Assembly: GCA_000727475.1 (NCBI GenBank)
Contig: KL647324.1
Coordinates: forward strand, 496,001-560,000
Source of the DNA: Sarcocystis neurona
Lineage: Eukaryota > Apicomplexa > Conoidasida > Eucoccidiorida > Sarcocystidae
Direction: 5' to 3'
DNA length: 64,000 bases
Translations under genes and position numbers: made by a program
In this document: positions 23,526-33,591 of the stretch, piece by piece
Position numbering within the stretch: position 1 is the first letter of the stretch
How the letters are laid out: the number at the start of each line of letters is the position of its first letter
Notes under the pieces: model-generated
The model's database searches: none
What the model was told of the DNA's origin: nothing
What the model saw: only the letters and a program-made list of their open reading frames with translations

Positions 23526-23654
23526 GCACTTTGCATGAAGTCTGCACACCAGTTACACATATGTTTACGCACTTTGCATGAAGTCTGCACACCAGTTACA
23601 CATATGTTTACGCACTTTGCATGAAGTCTGCACACCAGTTACACATATGTATAC
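23526..23654. repeat. 43-base tandem repeat, three near-perfect copies
   Basis: The unit begins GCACTTTGCATGAAGTCTGC and ends CACATATGTTTAC. It occurs at 23526, 23569 and 23612, differing only near the end of the third copy (ATGTATAC). The period is not a multiple of three, so it is not a coding repeat. Confidence 0.9.
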
Positions 23655-24452
23655 GTGCAGCTCTCTTTCTCTTTCCACACACATATATGTGTACTTGCGC
23701 GCACGGATTTGTAACTGTGAATACACAAAATCTTGCGTGCGCAGCTTCCAGCGCACACATATGCGCTATCCGCTCCACACTTTCCAATTTGTGCCTGCCT
23801 GTACCTGCACTTGTGTCAGTTCACCTGCAAACGCATCTTTTGGGTGCTCGCGAGGGCCTTGCAGTATTACAGCTTCCGTATTTTTCGTTCTCTCTTTGTT
23901 TCTCTGCGCATTCTTCCCTGCACGTAAGTCACACGTGTATTTACATTGAGTTCAGTTCCACATCTGCGAAAGACTGTCCTATACAGGCTCACTCTCCCAC
24001 GTGCGCTCGTGAGTATGTGATGGCTATGCGTGCGTCTGAGTTTTCACAAGCGTAGTTTGAGGTGCATCCCCTTCTCCCCATTCGACTTTCCTGTATAATA
24101 CATAGATATAAAACGTGTATATGTGAGGCATGTTTGGTCGTGAAGGCTTCCGCCGTCAAAGGTCAGTTCCTCTCCACAAACGCACAAGCACAGAAGTGAA
24201 TACTTCTTCTTTTTAGCTGTCTCTTCTTCCTAAGTACTGCGTTGATAACGACAGTTTATCCTGAGTTGGTACGCCTTTTTAGTCCTTACCCATCGACAAA
24301 CTCCTCTTTACGTTGTCTTCCTCAAATTATCTGCTCTGCGCCGGCGAAACTTTGTCAGACCTCGTTACGTGCTTCCACGTACACTGTTTACATCTGTCTG
24401 TCCATACCCCTCCTTCAATATCTTCATCTTCCATACTCCATGGAACAGGAAA
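23655..24452. other. 5' flank of the polytopic membrane protein gene
   Basis: Mainly unique DNA that becomes pyrimidine-rich toward the gene. The last 90 bases before the ATG include TCTGTCTGTCC, CTCCTTC and CTTCATCTTCC, ending CATGGAACAG just before GGAAAATG. That tract could be the 5' leader or the end of an intron, so an upstream exon cannot be excluded. I see no other gene here. Confidence 0.45.
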
Positions 24453-26450
24453 ATGTTTCTTGAGCATCCAGTGACGCCAAAGCATGCCAAAATGAGAGGC
24501 GACAAATCTCCCATCTTTCCTCCACTGACGCCGGTACCTTCAGATTGGCGTGAAATTCCGTCAGATCCGTCAGCTACCTCTTCATTGCCTGGCCCCGTCA
24601 CTGTCGGTGTTGTCAGTCGCCTCCACAGCAACATTTTAAGCAGGAGCAACAGCGGCGCCACAGGAGCCCCCTCAGCTGCCGCAGCTTCAGCAACAGGGTT
24701 TAAACCGCACATAGGCGTAGACTCCAGTTCCTTCAACAGCAGCAGCCCAAACAGTAATGGCAATAATATCGGTAGCAGTAGCAACAGCAACAGCAGTTAC
24801 AGCAACGCCAGTACTGGCAGATGCGAGAGCGGACAGCATCGTGAGCGTCTTGCGCGATTAACAGCTAAAATCCGGCGTGTAGATCAACAGCAGCTGCGTC
24901 TCACTGGGGTATCTGTGGTGCTTGCCGTAGGGCTTCTCTATCTCCTGCTCGAACGCATGCGTCTCAAGCAACTCAGTCTGAGTTTCACTTTTGCAACTTA
25001 CATCCCCCTGCTGCACTTAGTACCAGCTCTCTGTGCTTGCTGCATTGTCTGGTTACGCCTACCTGAAGGTCTCCCGCAGTCAACTTCCGCTATTTCTGCT
25101 CCTGCTGCTGGTGCTCCTGCTGCTAGTGCGCCTCCTGCGGCTGGTTATCCTGCTGGTGTGGAGGAAGAGCTGCTGCAGAAGTACATTAGCACGAGGGGGT
25201 TAGTCGTGGTGAGACAGTCAGAAGAGATCCATCGCCGATTCGCTAAGTACGCGCTGCGGTTCTTAGTCTGTTTCGCAGTTTCAGATTTCTTCGCTGCGTA
25301 CGTTCAGTTTTGGCCGCTCCTTCACAGTCCAACCGAAATCGGGCCACCGATTTCAACAGGCACAGCGTCAGCAACCGAGCGCCCTCCAGTATTCGGTCCA
25401 CCACCCCCAGGTGTGTATCGTGAGGGATTCGAAAGATACCCACCAGAAGGCGTACGTCTGCCCCAAAACAGCAGCATTTTCAACAGCAACAGCAGCACCT
25501 TGTTCGCTGGTGCCCAGCGAGTGGCTGCGGTGCTCACGTACCTGCTGCGGGTCCTGGCTGCAGTGTGGGTGCTCAAAGCTGCGAATGCAGTGGCACCAGG
25601 AACAAAAGTTGTCGCAGCAAGGGAAGACACGAAAGAGCAGCAAAGGCGGCAACAGAGCAAAGGCGAACGCCAGAGGAAGTGGATCCCATACGTAAAGAGT
25701 TTGCCAGGGGGGGGATATGCCATGCAGAAGCTGCGTCTGTTGGGTGTGAATGATGGTGCTCTGGAGGATCTGATGAAATATTGCTGCTCCTGTCGTGCTG
25801 CTGGGCAGTTGGTTCTGTCGCTCATTTCCGCCTTCCTCCTCTCCCAGGTGTGGCGCATGCCTATCTCGACTCAGAGGCCTTCCGGCCTTCTATCCGCATT
25901 TTCGCGAACACCACCACAAGGAACAGCCAGCGGCACCTGCATGCTGGAGGTTGGGCTGCTGGGCCTTGTTTCCCTGCAGCTGCTGTTGAACGCACTGCTA
26001 CCGTTTGTCAGAGATATGTGTAGACCACTACTCCGCAAGCTATACCCCGCATTTCCCTCCCTGTCTTCTCGCTTCTCCCCCCCTTCCTCTTCTTCTATTG
26101 CGGCTCCTACTTCACCCCGACGTCGCCCTCCTGTTCAACAGGCTTGCTTGTCTTTGTTTGTTGCAGCGCTGTTGTTAGAGATATTCAGTACCATAGTGGG
26201 AGTTCGCGCGGTCTTCCAGCTGTTCGTGCAGAGCGAGCCGCAGCCGCAGCTGCTGGCATTAGCAGAGGCAGCCTCGAAAAGCGAGAGACTTCTGATCTGC
26301 AGCGCTGCCGTCGCTCATACTCTCGCCGCCTTCGTTTTCGCATCTGCCGGCACCTGCTGCAGCCTGCGGAACTACCTAATTTCGAAGATTTTCAGAGATG
26401 GGAAGGTGGATGAACAGCAGGTGCTAGGAGGACTACACCCAAATCTCTGA
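24453..26450 (+). CDS. polytopic membrane protein, unknown function (665 aa)
   Basis: This is an uninterrupted frame from the first in-frame ATG, in a good coccidian context (GGAAAATG), to TGA. The frame is open further upstream but only with non-ATG codons. Numbering from this ATG, residues 1-150 are hydrophilic and rich in Ser, Asn, Pro and Ala (SNSNSSYSNAS). Hydrophobic spans then lie near 150-169, 178-200, 265-290, 356-376, 449-467, 496-520, 562-590 and 612-634, giving about eight membrane segments. Proline- and Ser-rich loops and basic patches (KGERQRKW, SPRRRPP) separate them. The short C-terminal tail (SKIFRDGKVDEQQ) is polar. No catalytic motif or transporter signature is recognised. 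It is clearly a membrane protein, location unknown. The neighbours give no functional hint. Confidence 0.8.
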   Translation: MFLEHPVTPKHAKMRGDKSPIFPPLTPVPSDWREIPSDPSATSSLPGPVTVGVVSRLHSNILSRSNSGATGAPSAAAASATGFKPHIGVDSSSFNSSSPNSNGNNIGSSSNSNSSYSNASTGRCESGQHRERLARLTAKIRRVDQQQLRLTGVSVVLAVGLLYLLLERMRLKQLSLSFTFATYIPLLHLVPALCACCIVWLRLPEGLPQSTSAISAPAAGAPAASAPPAAGYPAGVEEELLQKYISTRGLVVVRQSEEIHRRFAKYALRFLVCFAVSDFFAAYVQFWPLLHSPTEIGPPISTGTASATERPPVFGPPPPGVYREGFERYPPEGVRLPQNSSIFNSNSSTLFAGAQRVAAVLTYLLRVLAAVWVLKAANAVAPGTKVVAAREDTKEQQRRQQSKGERQRKWIPYVKSLPGGGYAMQKLRLLGVNDGALEDLMKYCCSCRAAGQLVLSLISAFLLSQVWRMPISTQRPSGLLSAFSRTPPQGTASGTCMLEVGLLGLVSLQLLLNALLPFVRDMCRPLLRKLYPAFPSLSSRFSPPSSSSIAAPTSPRRRPPVQQACLSLFVAALLLEIFSTIVGVRAVFQLFVQSEPQPQLLALAEAASKSERLLICSAAVAHTLAAFVFASAGTCCSLRNYLISKIFRDGKVDEQQVLGGLHPNL

Positions 26451-28456
26451 AGAAATGTGAACGGGAAGTTCACGACAATAGAAACTTTTTTTGCCACCGG
26501 TCTAACTGGCGGAGTACTGCCGTAGAACAGCGGGCCTGCCTGAAGCGTTAGATTTTTACTTCCTCTATTTAATGATTGAAGGTTTGATTCGAGAATTGAC
26601 GTAGAAGAACGGACCTGTCTGAGTGTTCATCCTTCGTCATTGGACCCCTTTCCTTCCAAGGGAACACCGACAGATTGCAGGGCTGGGATTAAAGTAGGGC
26701 TTACAACATACCTGCCTTCTTACCTGGAGGATTCGTCATGCTCGTCAAGGAGTTGGCCACGCCCAAGGTTAACACGAAAAATCACCAGGAGATATGTCAG
26801 GGAACATGTCATGTCAGAAATTTCCTACACTTCGATGCACGCAACCAGTCCACACGTGCTTGTGCACCTACACAGAAAATGTCTTCAAGCGCAGAAATTG
26901 GTGCAGGAGAGAACTGGGAGAGAAACTCCTTCAATACCGGCTTTCTGATATTTTGGAAATATATACTTGATAACAAAGCGTGGTGCGGCGCTCTTAAAAA
27001 ATAGAAAATATTCTGTACTCAGCGTCCGAAAACACGAAGATGCAACGTTCAAAATAAAGGCAGAAAAAACAGGCGAAGGGAATGAGGTTGAAAGAGATTT
27101 CAGAGTGGAAACAATCATGAAAAACGTTACCGAAGATATGGGGATACCGTGTCAGGTCGAATCGTGGATATAAATACACGTGTAAGTGACGTGGAAGATT
27201 AGAGTGAATCACCTGGTAAAGGCAATGTATGGTCTTTTGTGGACTTGTTCTGTCACAAAACATAGCAGCGAAGTGGTTGAGTAAAGTGCAGCTGCAGGAG
27301 AAGGCAGAGATGTACGCGCCATGGATATGACGCAACTACGAATCACGCGATGAATGCAAAAAGGCTGGCCCAAACCACGCCAGCCTTAATACTGGTTACA
27401 TTAAAGAGACGTATAGTACAGAAGAACAACAGTGTAAAGGAGGAGGACGAGACGGGACGCTGGCTAGCAAAGAGAAAAAAAGTAAAATCAGATGAAAACA
27501 CAACGCTCTCTAAGAGAAAGAAGAGCCGCTAAACCATAAAACAAGTGGCAACGTTTTGGAAGAGAAGCCGGGGCTGAAGAAGAGAAAGACCAACGACTGA
27601 AAAGGCATCCACCGAATACACCAGCGAGTTTCTTGGGCTCATATAGAGGATACATGTATACAAAAGCATGCACATCGATATATATGTGTAAATGTAAATG
27701 TGCGTATATTTTGTCAAGTGTGCACATATGCGCGTATGTGTGATCGTGTGTACGTTGCCGTGTATGGACGTATACTCGCACACAGTGGTACACACACATT
27801 GGTACACGTAACTACTTTGGATAGATTGGCACAGGCGTGTGCGTTCACGCTGCTACTTCTTCACCCGCTTTGTCTATGTGTCTACCGCCTAGAATGCACT
27901 ACTCTATATCTTGTTACGTGGACCGGGAACGCTCTTTGAAATATAGGCGTTTCGCTCTGTGCAAGTCATAAAAAACGCCAAAGAGGCAGTCTGCAGGTTT
28001 CTTCCTCCTGCCACAGTGAGCGACGACAACATCTCTTTCTGGTTAAAAGCGAAATCTTACTACATGGCAGCAAGAGCAAACCTAAGGCGAGAACACCTGC
28101 TTGGAAAACCACTAGAAACAAAGGCTTTACGAAAGAATAACGTAGAGGCGCCTTATGGGAGAGAGAATAGGAGACAGAAATTCTCGACGTATTTGGAGAA
28201 TGTCTACTTCGTTCGAGAGAACAGAATCATGGTCTTAGCGCAGTAAGCAGACTGCATGAGGACTCAAGAGTACTACAAAATGAGACAACATTTTGCTCGT
28301 ATGGGCACTGTATCTTACCAGCGCCAGGAGAACAGGATACAGGCCCACAACGGGGGAAAAGAAGATGATAACTAGAAGGTCATCAGAGAAAAAAGGGGGA
28401 TTCAGGGACGTATCTGAAAGAGAGCACGTAGCCAAAAGGGAACGAGAAGACGTAAT
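26451..28456. other. 3' flank and purine-strand region, no confident gene
   Basis: After the stop at 26450 the DNA is unique, then rich in A and G on the + strand (about 27350-27600 and 28020-28450). Frames such as + 26967-27173 and + 27959-28246 are open and Lys/Glu/Arg-rich, but the latter has no ATG at its start and neither has splice support. A TA/GTATAC patch lies at 27640-27790. Confidence 0.5.
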
Positions 28457-28969
28457 ATGATGTCGGCAAGGAAGATGCTAGCTCTAACGAGATATCCGAA
28501 GGAAGACCCAACGGGGCAGCTGAGAGGCGAAAGAGGTGGGACAAGCGATCGGGCAATCACCACAAAGATAAACTGTGCTACGTGGGCAGTAAACAATTTT
28601 TCTGAGACATTTCGTGTTCCCTCAGGAGCTACTCGTTATACTGCTGTAAACGAACATCACCAGAATTCCTGTCTACGTGAGCACAAAGTAGGATTCACTG
28701 TGGTTGATTGTGTAAGTGCTAAGAACGAGGGATTTTCGTTTGTTTCGGTACGGAGACGTCGGTACAACGTACGCGTATTGTGAACAGGTGCTGCCTTTGA
28801 CCGGTTACCTATATGCTCCACACATTAAAACGTCGTATGCATGGCCACTCGCCTGTATCTCCTCCCCACGCATTACTGCACCCAAAGAGAGGCTATGCGA
28901 CAGTAAATTCCATCTTCATACGACTTCGTAGATCCACATGTGCTGGTCAATGTGCATGCTTAAGTTGAC
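28457..28969 (+). CDS. candidate two-exon small gene, unknown protein (~111 aa)
   Basis: Exon 1 (28457-28711) opens with ATG ATG and runs 85 codons, including KEDPTGQLRGERGG and TWAVNNFSETFRVP, to a consensus donor (GATTGT|GTAAGT). A pyrimidine-rich stretch ending CACCCAAAG precedes exon 2 (28889-28969), which joins in phase 0, reads RGYATVNSIFIRL and stops at TGA after a Cys-containing tail. Start, donor, acceptor, phase and stop agree, but the intron frame (28716-28931) is also open and purine bias raises the chance of spurious frames. No domain is recognised. Confidence 0.3.
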
Positions 28970-30266
28970 GAGTGCGTATTTATAAAATACCTACGTATGT
29001 ACAAGCATGTGCGAGAAAACCGCATTCACGTACATCCATACTCCTCCACGTGTGTATGAATTAGGGTACAGAATTTGTACGCTTTTTAAACTGATTGTGC
29101 GAAGTATGTGTCTCAGTGCAGTGAACCGGTGGGTGACGTGTCAACAATTATGCGAAGTGTGTGTCTCGGGACAGTGAACTGGGGGTGCTGTCTCAGTAAT
29201 CTTTTGTAGATGTCCGTGTACACATCCTACCGTAGAAAGCTGAAGAACGATACAGACAGTGCTGCGGCTCAAGTTATTCCTCGACTGAATACCATTTTGT
29301 GATACGTCGGGACGTATTTTTCGCGACGAAGAGCCCACTCCGTACATATAGATGCACAACACTTACGTAAATTATGTGTACACGTGCGCGTGCTGGTGAG
29401 ACCAGAAATCAATGAACACACAGCATTCACTGGAAGCATAGTGCCCCTATGAAGGCAAGCGTCACGGCGGTTCTAGTATGAACAGCGAAAACAAAGTGCC
29501 TACGTACAAAAGTAGTCCAGAAGCTTGGGACGGTGGCACGTAGGAGCAGGCATTCAACCCAGGTTCCCGTGTCTTTTTGTATGCATTTGTATGTGTGTGT
29601 GTGTGTGTGTGCGTATGTGTGAGGACTGAAAAAAAGAAAGCACAGCCAGCAATGACGCAGAACACTGGACAAGCAGCAATACGCCGCTATCGATACCAAT
29701 CTGCTAACACGTGTCTATCTCATATATATATATATATATATGAGTTTATATACACAGGATACGTGGACGTCTGATGGGTGAGTGGCATTAAGTGGTCAGC
29801 CGGAGGTTTTGGGAGCCAACGATCAAGCGACACTTCGCAACATATACTTGATAGTTGTACAGCGCTGTACACCCTGCAACTGTACACCACTCCTTGGAGG
29901 TGCCGACGCTTTCATACTGGCGGCCTCCCCAAGCTCATACCGCCTTCATTCACGTAGATAGACGTGTCCATATTATTCGAAGGTAGCCAGGCGTGAACAC
30001 CCATATGCAGGAGTACAGGAGAGAAGACTAAGTATAAATGCTGATAAAGCTCTTTTACGGGGACCAAATGTACACCTACTTGAGATCGTACATACATTTG
30101 TGCTCATTTAGTAATTTTCACCTCATTTTACAGCAGCGTACGTGTGCGTAGACATGCACATACCCCATTCTATGGATACACTTGCCAACAAATAAGTGTG
30201 ATAGGTGGCACCACACATGCGTTCGCACCCCTGAGTATATGTATATGCATATGTATATGTATATAT

Positions 30267-30301
<35 letters not shown>

Positions 30302-30364
30302 TGGCGGTCCGTGCATGTGTGATCAGTCAACTTCGTGTACATGTGGTTCGTCTGTGCCGCAGCA
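28970..30364. other. no gene seen; microsatellites
   Basis: Mostly unique DNA. A (GT)n run lies at about 29591-29612, (TA)n runs at about 29723-29742 and 30265-30300, and GTACAC-type words throughout. No frame above 90 codons has normal composition. Confidence 0.55.
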
Positions 30365-30862
30365 TTAGCCTGGTGCGTTGCATGATCTACAATCACGCAC
30401 TGCCATCGACAGTAACAGCAGCTTGGCTAAAGCCTTCCCCTTTTGTCTACTGTCGGTGTTGTCCGTACACTTCCAGCATGATTTCTCGACACTATTAGCG
30501 TGTTCCTTGCCACATATCAGGTCCTTATGGTTCTCGTAAACCTTCACACGTTGCAGCTGCTGCAGCGGGTGTGCGGCTGTTGCTTTCGATGCTGCTGTTG
30601 ATGCTGCGACTGCTGGAGATGCTGCGACTGCTGGAGGTGCTGCGACTGCTGGAGGTGCTGCGACTGCTGGAGGTGCTCCCGGCGCTGGGATTCCAGCTGT
30701 ATTTGTTTTTGTCGCGGCCCACGTAGTTCTCGCTAGTGCAGATATCCTCGTGCTCCTAATGAAGTTGTTGTTGCCACTGCTGGCAGTACTGCTGCTAGTG
30801 ACGCTGCTGATGTGGCTATCACGGAGAGTGCTGCTACTGCTGCTGGTGCTGCAGTTGATCAC
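30365..30862 (-). CDS. candidate terminal exon of a Ser/Ala-rich protein
   Basis: The - strand frame of 165 codons starts in Ser/Thr/Asn-rich sequence and passes an APPAVA repeat encoded by the 18-base array. It ends with about 60 residues of non-repeat sequence (VYENHKDLICGKEHAN, EKSCWKCTDNTDSRQ, AVRDCRSCNAPG) before TAA. The Cys-containing tail (CWKC, CRSC) makes it look more like a real protein end than the Leu-rich + strand frame through the same DNA. There is no ATG at the 5' edge, so an upstream exon would be needed, perhaps in the CAG-sense - strand DNA at 31087-31491. No family is assigned. Confidence 0.3.
   Translation of the reverse strand: MINCSTSSSSSTLRDSHISSVTSSSTASSGNNNFIRSTRISALARTTWAATKTNTAGIPAPGAPPAVAAPPAVAAPPAVAASPAVAASTAASKATAAHPLQQLQRVKVYENHKDLICGKEHANSVEKSCWKCTDNTDSRQKGKALAKLLLLSMAVRDCRSCNAPG
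30603..30674. repeat. 18-base tandem repeat, four copies
   Basis: The unit GCTGCGACTGCTGGAGGT is present at 30603 (with AT for GT at its end), 30621, 30639 and 30657. It is a multiple of three: - strand frames give APPAVA or Ser/Arg/Thr repeats, the + strand frame gives LRLLEV. Confidence 0.9.
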
Positions 30863-33591
30863 GCAGTTGCTAGTCCCCCGATTCTTGCTTACTGAGCCGA
30901 TTCAGCTGCTGCCATCCTTGTTGCTTATGTAAGGCCCCACGCATCACTGGGCACAACAGCACTCTCTTCTCGATGCCTCAGCTGCATGGGCAGCCGCTGT
31001 TGTTGGTGCTATTGCTGTCTGCGTTGCCTGCTCCAGCTACTACAGCTGCACTCCTGTGTGCACTACTTGTGCTGCGGTGCTGGTCCCTAGCAGCACGGCT
31101 CCTGCTGGTGCTGAAAATAGCGTCGCGGTTGCTGATGCCCATTCCCACTGCTGTAGTTGGTGTCAATCCCCCCTGCTGTTGTTGCTGTGTCGTGGAAGCT
31201 TGTTCTTGGCGTCGCTGTCGCGCCGTTTCTTCCGGGGCAGCCGTTGCTGCAAGTGCACGTGTTGTTCTGTGGCTCTATCTGTTTGTGCTTTCTTGCTCCT
31301 GCAGTCGCTGAGCTGCAGCTGTTGTCGATGTTGTAGAGTGTGGTCGACGGCTGTTGCTGCTGGATCTCGTTGCTGCTGGTATGGATGCTCGTACGGCAGC
31401 CGCTGCTGTTGCTGTTCGTCTTGCTGCTGGTCTGTCGTTGTCTAATTAAAAGACGTGTCTCGTCCGTTGTCTTGCCTCTGCTTTTATTCATTCTCTTTGT
31501 GCCCCACTGCTATTTCGTCTACGTTCCGTTTCCGTGAAGGGTCTACTACTTCTCCCGATGTATTTCTTCATCCACTGGGGTCTATGATTCGTTTTCATCT
31601 CGTTGTCTTCTGCACGTCTGCAAGATCATCAGCCTCATACAACAAGAACATGAGAAAACACTTCATTGGGAACAACAGCGGATGACACAAAAGCAGCAAC
31701 AGCGCCAGCGCGTGCAACAACAGCACGGCGAGACTTGCAGAAGCAACGGCGGTCAGAGCACCAGCAGCAGCAGCAGCAAGACCAGCGACAGCAGCAACGG
31801 CAGTGGGAGGCCCAGCGGCGACAGCACCGACAGCACAGGCTGCTGAATGAAGCTTGTCGACTATTTCACTCGATCTTCACTTGCTCTCTCTCTGGTTACA
31901 CGTTTTCTTCCTTTTGTCCGCGGTTCATAAACATATACGAAACAATGGAGGGAATCTATCTCGTCTTTTTCTCTACGAGTTAAAAACGGTCAAACGGCGG
32001 TTTCTACCTCGTTTCTTCTGCGCCGCCTGCTATTGTCCACGCATACATCGCTTATTTTTCCCGATCTCTCTTGCATCTGAACCTGCGCCTGTCTTTGGGG
32101 TGACGGTACTGCGGCTACAAATTCTTTTCTTTGTGATCTTTCCGGTTCACCGCTGCTGGTGGTGCTGTTGGCTCTGCGTGAAGATGTGTGGCTAGCAAAG
32201 CTGCTGCGGGTGAATCTGAGTGTTTACGCTGTCTTTTTCCCTGTTGTGCTTTCTCCACTGTATCCCTTTCGTGCTTTTATATATCTTTTCCTCCCCTCGG
32301 TCTTCTTGCGTTGCCTTTCACGTTTTCTAATACCTTAGATGCGGGCCTGACTCTCTCTGCTCTTGCCGACGGGCAGCCACTGTAGTTTAGAGCCTGGTAG
32401 CTCTGCGGCAGGACCACGTATACTCTAGAGACTGCACCACTAGAACCAGTAGGAACCACAACAAGAGTCACACCAGTAGATTCGTTGCAATAGCAGCATT
32501 AGCGGCAGCAGCTGCAGCGGAAATGGGCGCACCAGCTGTAGCACCGGCAACAACAACAACAGGAGCACTGCGCGCATTTAACAGCATTCGCAGCAGGAAC
32601 AGCAACAGAAACAGTAACGGACGAACAACAGCAGGAGGCCCTCAGTCGCTACACCGCGAGCACACCGGCAGCACCAGGACTGCAGAGTGACCGCAGCAGC
32701 ACATCCGCAGCCCCCGCTACCGACAGCAACAGCGTACTACCGGAAACAAGTTTAACACCTAGCTTCCTTTATGACCTTTGTCACGTTTCTATTTCTGCGC
32801 GACACCTTTTGCATCTTTCGCAGTCGCAGCTGGACAACAGGACCGATAGCTTACCCTGGCATCGCCAGGCTCGGTAGCAACCCCAGCAGCCGCCTCGTTA
32901 TCGCGTGAGCTCTTCTGCTTTTGCACGCCCGGCAACTACGTGAATAGGACACTCGTGAACCGCTTCCCCCGAGATGATTTGCGTCTACGCGTACACCAGG
33001 ACATATATACATGTGCAAGTTCGGGCAGTCGTCTCGAAGATAGATACGTGTAGAGGTGGACAAAGGTGGATGTATAGAGAGTCGGATAGAATGAAGTGTG
33101 AAAAAAATGTCGAAAGCTCGACACTTATGAAGGCTGGAAAAGGAAAGTGGGCAGAACCTGGCCCAGGCACACATACACGCAGGGCCGGTTTTCATACGTA
33201 AACAATTCACGAGGAACATTCAGTCGTGCTGTGTAAAACAGCAGATTGCCAAGATGTCGCGCACGGAGGTTCTCTTCTAAGTGCACCTTCTGTGCAGTAG
33301 AAAAGATTTTCGTTGCGTACTATATTCTCTCAAAATGTTTCCCTACAGGTTGTGTAAGTTTCTCCGTGTAGCCAGTACTTCGTTTGCATTGATCCATTCA
33401 ACGCATACGTATACAACAAAAAAAAAAGTGCACGCACCCATGCGTCTGATTTACACACGTGTACAACGTACAAAGGAGGATTTTTATATTGTGTGAAGTA
33501 CCTCAGAGATGTATCTCCTGCCTTCCCGGCTGTGGGAGTGGCATTCGTTAGGGCTTCTTCATCTGTTTTTTTCTCCTTCGTGTAAGTCAAA
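30863..33591. other. CTG/CAG-rich then unique DNA upstream of the 1968-aa gene
   Basis: 30863-31440 is CTG-rich on the + strand. 31680-31850 and 32480-32740 are CAG/CAA-rich, and between them lie pyrimidine-rich stretches. Frames are Leu/Cys- or Gln/Thr/Asn-rich. 32760-33590 is unique and presumably holds the promoter and leader of the next gene. Its last bases, TTCTCCTTCGTGTAAGTCAAA, contain a GTAAGT. I cannot place a transcription start. Confidence 0.45.
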
